Assembly: GCA_025360045.1 (NCBI GenBank)
Contig: JANYCY010000022.1
Coordinates: 50,561-114,560 of the forward strand
Direction: 5' to 3'
Origin: Janthinobacterium sp.
Lineage (GTDB): Bacteria; Pseudomonadota; Gammaproteobacteria; Burkholderiales; Chitinibacteraceae
Length of the DNA: 64,000 nt
Shown: piece after piece, positions 61,448 through 64,000 of the stretch
Layout of the letters: each line of letters begins with the position of its first letter
Numbering within the stretch: position 1 is the stretch's first letter
Made by a program: the position numbers and the translations under genes
The notes under the pieces: model-generated
Database searches by the model: none
Told to the model about the DNA's origin: nothing
Seen by the model: only the letters and a program-made list of their open reading frames with translations

Positions 61448-62443
61448 TTAACTTTTTTCTGATTCCATCTTTGGGCTGCGTCCCATCAGCTCAGATAAAA
61501 TATCTTGTACCGGCATATGCTCAAACAGCATTTTGCATACGGCCGCAGTAATCGGCATTTCAATCCCTAGCGCATTGGCCTGACGTAAGACTTCCCGTGC
61601 AGTAGGCACGCCTTCTGCGACATGGCCTAAGTTCTTTAAGATATCGTCCAGATTTAAACCCTGAGCCAATAACAAACCGACGCGGCGATTGCGCGATAAA
61701 TCACCGGTCGCGGTTAGCATCAAATCGCCAATCCCAGCGAGGCCCATCATAGTTTCTGTTTTGCCACCTAGGGCGGCAGCAAAGCGTGCCATTTCGGCAA
61801 GGCCTCGGGTCAGTAGTGCTGCTCGAGCGTTCAGGCCAAGATTTAAGCCATCACACACGCCTGCAGCAATCGCTATCACGTTTTTAACGGCTGCGCCAAT
61901 TTCTACGCCAATCAAATCATCACTAGCATAGAGGCGTAAGACCGAGGTGTTGAGTTCTTCTACGGTGTGGCGAGCAAATTGTGCATCGCTCGCAGCAATA
62001 GTCACAGCGGCAGGCAGGCCTTGAGCCACTTCTTGAGCAAAGCTTGGGCCAGATAGCATGCCACGTGGCACGGCTTCGGCCATTTCTTCTTTGGCAACTT
62101 GGTGGGGTAGCAGCATCGTGCCAGCTTCCAGCCCTTTGCAGGCCCAAAGTACGGCGGTTTTGCAATCTAAGTTGCGCAATGCTTTTAGTGAAGCGCGTAA
62201 GCCTGACATCGGCGTTACAATTAAAACCAGTTCGGCATCGTGTACGGCGCAGGCTAGATCGGCTGTAACAGATAATGAGGCAGGGAAGGCCGCATTAGTC
62301 AGATAGCGAGGGTTGGCTCGCACATCTTGCATTTCTTGCACTTGATTGGCATCGCGTGACCAAAGGGTGACTTGATGCCGGTCGGCAAAACGAATGGCGA
62401 GTGCAGTACCCCAAGAGCCTGCACCCAATATGGCTAATTTCAT
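61448..62443 (-). CDS. gpsA: Glycerol-3-phosphate dehydrogenase [NAD(P)+]
   Basis: 331 aa from ATG 62443, which overlaps the upstream stop (ATGA). It makes sn-glycerol-3-phosphate for phospholipid synthesis. Rossmann motif [64 protein letters not shown], catalytic Lys region [21 protein letters not shown] (read in parts), and [22 protein letters not shown]. Full length. It is in the secB - SH3 - gpsA operon. Confidence 0.95.
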   Translation of the reverse strand: MKLAILGAGSWGTALAIRFADRHQVTLWSRDANQVQEMQDVRANPRYLTNAAFPASLSVTADLACAVHDAELVLIVTPMSGLRASLKALRNLDCKTAVLWACKGLEAGTMLLPHQVAKEEMAEAVPRGMLSGPSFAQEVAQGLPAAVTIAASDAQFARHTVEELNTSVLRLYASDDLIGVEIGAAVKNVIAIAAGVCDGLNLGLNARAALLTRGLAEMARFAAALGGKTETMMGLAGIGDLMLTATGDLSRNRRVGLLLAQGLNLDDILKNLGHVAEGVPTAREVLRQANALGIEMPITAAVCKMLFEHMPVQDILSELMGRSPKMESEKS

Positions 62444-62886
62444 ACGCCCCACACTTCTTCAATACGAATAAATCCAACGACACCATCACGATGCTTCACT
62501 CTAAGCCAGCCCGTACGTGTATTTTCTTGAAGCTCCAGCAGTAAGTCTTTGCCTGCACGATAAATAATGGCGGATTTTGCATCGGCCGATTTATAGATCG
62601 CGGCGTCTTTTAATACTTGCACCGTGTGCTTGTTGCTTAGGTCTGTTTTCTTTAGCCAAGCTAAGCCACCCGTTCGATCACGAACTCTGGCCCAGTCACC
62701 CTGTTCGGCAAGGAGTTCAAGCGGCATGCCCTTGCTGGCTAAGAATAATTTTTTAGCTTCGTCAGTAGGGGCTTCAGACAAAACGACGCCATGGCGAGCA
62801 ATGGATCGATATTCAAGAGCAAAAGCCGCGTTGGCGGATAAGGCCAACGCAGCGATTACACTCAGATTAATGAGTGGTTTGTGCAT
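62440..62886 (-). CDS. Periplasmic SH3-domain protein
   Basis: 148 aa from ATG 62886 ([23 protein letters not shown], a signal peptide read in two parts), overlapping the secB stop by 20 bp. Two bacterial SH3-like modules: [20 protein letters not shown] with [17 protein letters not shown], then [17 protein letters not shown] with [20 protein letters not shown] common betaproteobacterial companion of gpsA; probably binds cell wall. Start chosen for the signal peptide. Confidence 0.8.
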   Translation of the reverse strand: MHKPLINLSVIAALALSANAAFALEYRSIARHGVVLSEAPTDEAKKLFLASKGMPLELLAEQGDWARVRDRTGGLAWLKKTDLSNKHTVQVLKDAAIYKSADAKSAIIYRAGKDLLLELQENTRTGWLRVKHRDGVVGFIRIEEVWGV

Positions 62887-63337
62887 TCGCGGCCTGCTCT
62901 TCTGCTTGCTGACGCTGTTGCAAGTAGATTGCTTCAAAGTTAATCGGTTGCAACATCAGCGGAGGGAAGCCCGCGCGCGTGGTTAAGTCAGAAACCGCTT
63001 CGCGTAGGTAAGGGAACAGAATGCTTGGGCAACCAATGCCTAAGAGCGGATCCATTTCACCTTCGGGTACATTTTCAATATTGAACAAACCATTCTGGGT
63101 GACTTCAACCAAGAAAATTGTACGATCTTCTACGGTAGCTTGAGCGGTTACGGTTAAAGACACTTCATAAAAGCCATTGTCAAAGCTACGAGCCTGATTG
63201 CGGAACTGAATATTAAACTCAGGCTCAGCTTGCTCTAGAAAGGCTTGCGGTGAATTTGGGGACTCAAGAGAGATATCTTTTACATATAGTTTTTGAATAG
63301 CAAAAACGGGTTGAAGCTCTTGTTGTTGTTCGCTCAT
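62867..63337 (-). CDS. secB: Protein-export chaperone SecB
   Basis: 156-aa cytoplasmic tetrameric chaperone that keeps preproteins unfolded for SecA. Family hallmarks: FAIQKLYVKDISLESPNSP, VSLTVTAQATVEDRTIFLVE, QNGLFNIENV, and LGIGCPSILFPYLREAVSDL followed by TTRAGFPPLMLQPINFEAIY. Full length, ATG 63337. It heads the secB - SH3 - gpsA unit, with grxC 103 bp upstream. Confidence 0.97.
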   Translation of the reverse strand: MSEQQQELQPVFAIQKLYVKDISLESPNSPQAFLEQAEPEFNIQFRNQARSFDNGFYEVSLTVTAQATVEDRTIFLVEVTQNGLFNIENVPEGEMDPLLGIGCPSILFPYLREAVSDLTTRAGFPPLMLQPINFEAIYLQQRQQAEEQAANAQTTH

Positions 63338-63440
63338 GGCAAATCCTTATTTTCTATTTATATAGGTGGGGTAAAACGTGAGGCGAAATCATCGCACGAT
63401 TTGTATGTAGATTACTACCGTCTGTCTTGGTTTGATTGTA

Positions 63441-63698
63441 TTACGCGGCTAATAAAGCATCCAGCTTACCCGCATGATCTAGCGCAGCTAAATCATCAAA
63501 ACCACCAATATGGCGCTCACCAATGTAAATCTGCGGCACAGTGCGGCGGTTCGTGCGCGTCATCATCTCATCGCGGCGCTCTGGGTTTAGATCAATACGG
63601 ACTTTCTCGATTTCGGTGATGCCTTTTTTGTTTAATAAACGCTCAGCCATCACGCAGTAAGGGCAGACCCCGGTGCTATACATTAAAACATTGGCCAT
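63441..63698 (-). CDS. grxC: Glutaredoxin 3
   Basis: 85-aa dithiol glutaredoxin. The active site CPYC is at residues 12-15, followed by the cis-Pro motif TVPQIYIGERHIGGFDDLAAL that binds glutathione. It reduces disulfides with glutathione in the cytoplasm. It lies directly upstream of secB, the usual order in proteobacteria. ATG 63698. Confidence 0.96.
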   Translation of the reverse strand: MANVLMYSTGVCPYCVMAERLLNKKGITEIEKVRIDLNPERRDEMMTRTNRRTVPQIYIGERHIGGFDDLAALDHAGKLDALLAA

Positions 63699-63841
63699 TT
63701 TGGGTCCTTTAAAACCGTCTTTTAGATTAAATAATAGATGAGGGCGATATGTGATTCTACAAGTCGAAATTTTCTGTGATAGTCGACTTTATGTAAATCA
63801 ATGACTTAGCGACTTCCTTGTGTTTTATCGAAGGTAAGGTG

Positions 63842-63870
63842 TTGACCGAAGCGGCCTAGGCCCGTATATT
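63842..63870 (+). promoter_or_regulatory. rRNA operon promoter
   Basis: TTGACC (63842-63847) and TATATT (63865-63870) are 17 bp apart, near consensus, followed by a GC-containing discriminator (TCGGCCTCTCGC). Upstream sequence to 63780 is AT-rich, fitting an UP element. It points to the right, toward the rRNA leader. Confidence 0.75.
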
Positions 63871-63876
63871 TCGGCC

Positions 63877-64000
63877 TCTCGCTGCAGCACACACAGCAAC
63901 ACGGTGATGTCACAGCGAGACGATCTTTAACAAAATACAGTCGATGAGTGTGAGTGCTTGGTTCGGAAGCGAAACAAGTGCTTACATGAGTGATGAGCAT
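63877..64000 (+). ncRNA. Leader of a 16S rRNA operon (5' part, cut by window edge)
   Basis: The sequence has the anti-termination boxA-like GATCTTTAACAAAAT (63922-63936), followed by a GTCGATGAGTGTGAGTGCTTG stretch (seen in parts), typical of betaproteobacterial rRNA leaders. The mature 16S rRNA should begin beyond the right end of the window. The - strand ORF across this part is not a gene. Confidence 0.8.

Noticed and set aside
63806..64000. - strand ORF of 64 aa at the right edge
   Set aside because: It is antisense to the rRNA promoter and leader, is Cys-rich by chance, and has no ribosome site.
1..64000. tRNA genes, IS elements, prophage or toxin-antitoxin pairs
   Set aside because: None were recognised by eye; tRNAs in particular would need a dedicated scan.

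Overview
The window looks like chromosome of a free-living Gram-negative betaproteobacterium, most likely of the Neisseriales (Chromobacteriaceae / Iodobacter-like). This is inferred from gene order (secB-grxC-gpsA, waaF / zinc-finger / ilvE), a chitinase, the style of the rRNA operon leader and the mosaic of REP-like palindromes. It is not based on any search. No prophage, IS element, CRISPR array or tRNA was recognised.

Layout. (1) 1-12.8 kb, mostly + strand: 3' part of htpX, a TerC/Alx manganese exporter, an sbtA-sbtB pair (bicarbonate transporter and its PII-like regulator), an AI-2E/PerM family permease, a Suv3-like RNA helicase, a secreted unknown protein, a membrane diguanylate cyclase behind an 8-codon leader ORF, a retropepsin-like protease, a LysR regulator, mdtH and a symporter gene remnant. 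(2) 12.8-23.1 kb, - strand: a complete-looking hybrid type II secretion / type IV pilus cluster (GspG, F, E; PilM-, N-, O-, P-like proteins; a lipoprotein secretin; three more pseudopilins), interrupted by REP-like repeats and carrying a 125-bp tandem duplication that has created an extra 42-aa membrane ORF between gspF and gspE. (3) 23.5-32.7 kb: tandem glycine riboswitch plus serine dehydratase, an M16 peptidase, CbiZ, a sugar-phosphate isomerase-like protein and small enzymes. (4) 32.8-37.6 kb: PhoX-type phosphatase with a Pho box, and B12-dependent ribonucleotide reductase NrdJ. (5) 37.9-50.4 kb: a Fur-controlled hydroxamate siderophore locus. A TonB-dependent receptor is divergent from an operon for N-hydroxylase, MFS exporter, acyltransferase, NIS synthetase (frameshifted), FhuF-like reductase, and ABC ATPase, permease and binding protein. 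(6) 50.4-54 kb: a GH19 chitinase with two chitin-binding domains, a small basic exported protein and a periplasmic binding protein. (7) 54-64 kb: housekeeping genes aroA, waaF, a zinc-finger protein, ilvE, a DUF1800/DUF1501 pair, gpsA, an SH3 protein, secB, grxC, and finally the promoter and leader of an rRNA operon running off the right edge.

The most interesting signals are the duplication-born mini-gene in the secretion cluster, the frameshift in the only siderophore synthetase, a three-copy CTCYGTG element that always abuts the stop codon of a - strand gene, the BIME-like palindromes (one nested inside another), the leader ORF coupled to the diguanylate cyclase, and the bacterial Suv3-like helicase. 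I found no locus that I can claim is a wholly undescribed system.
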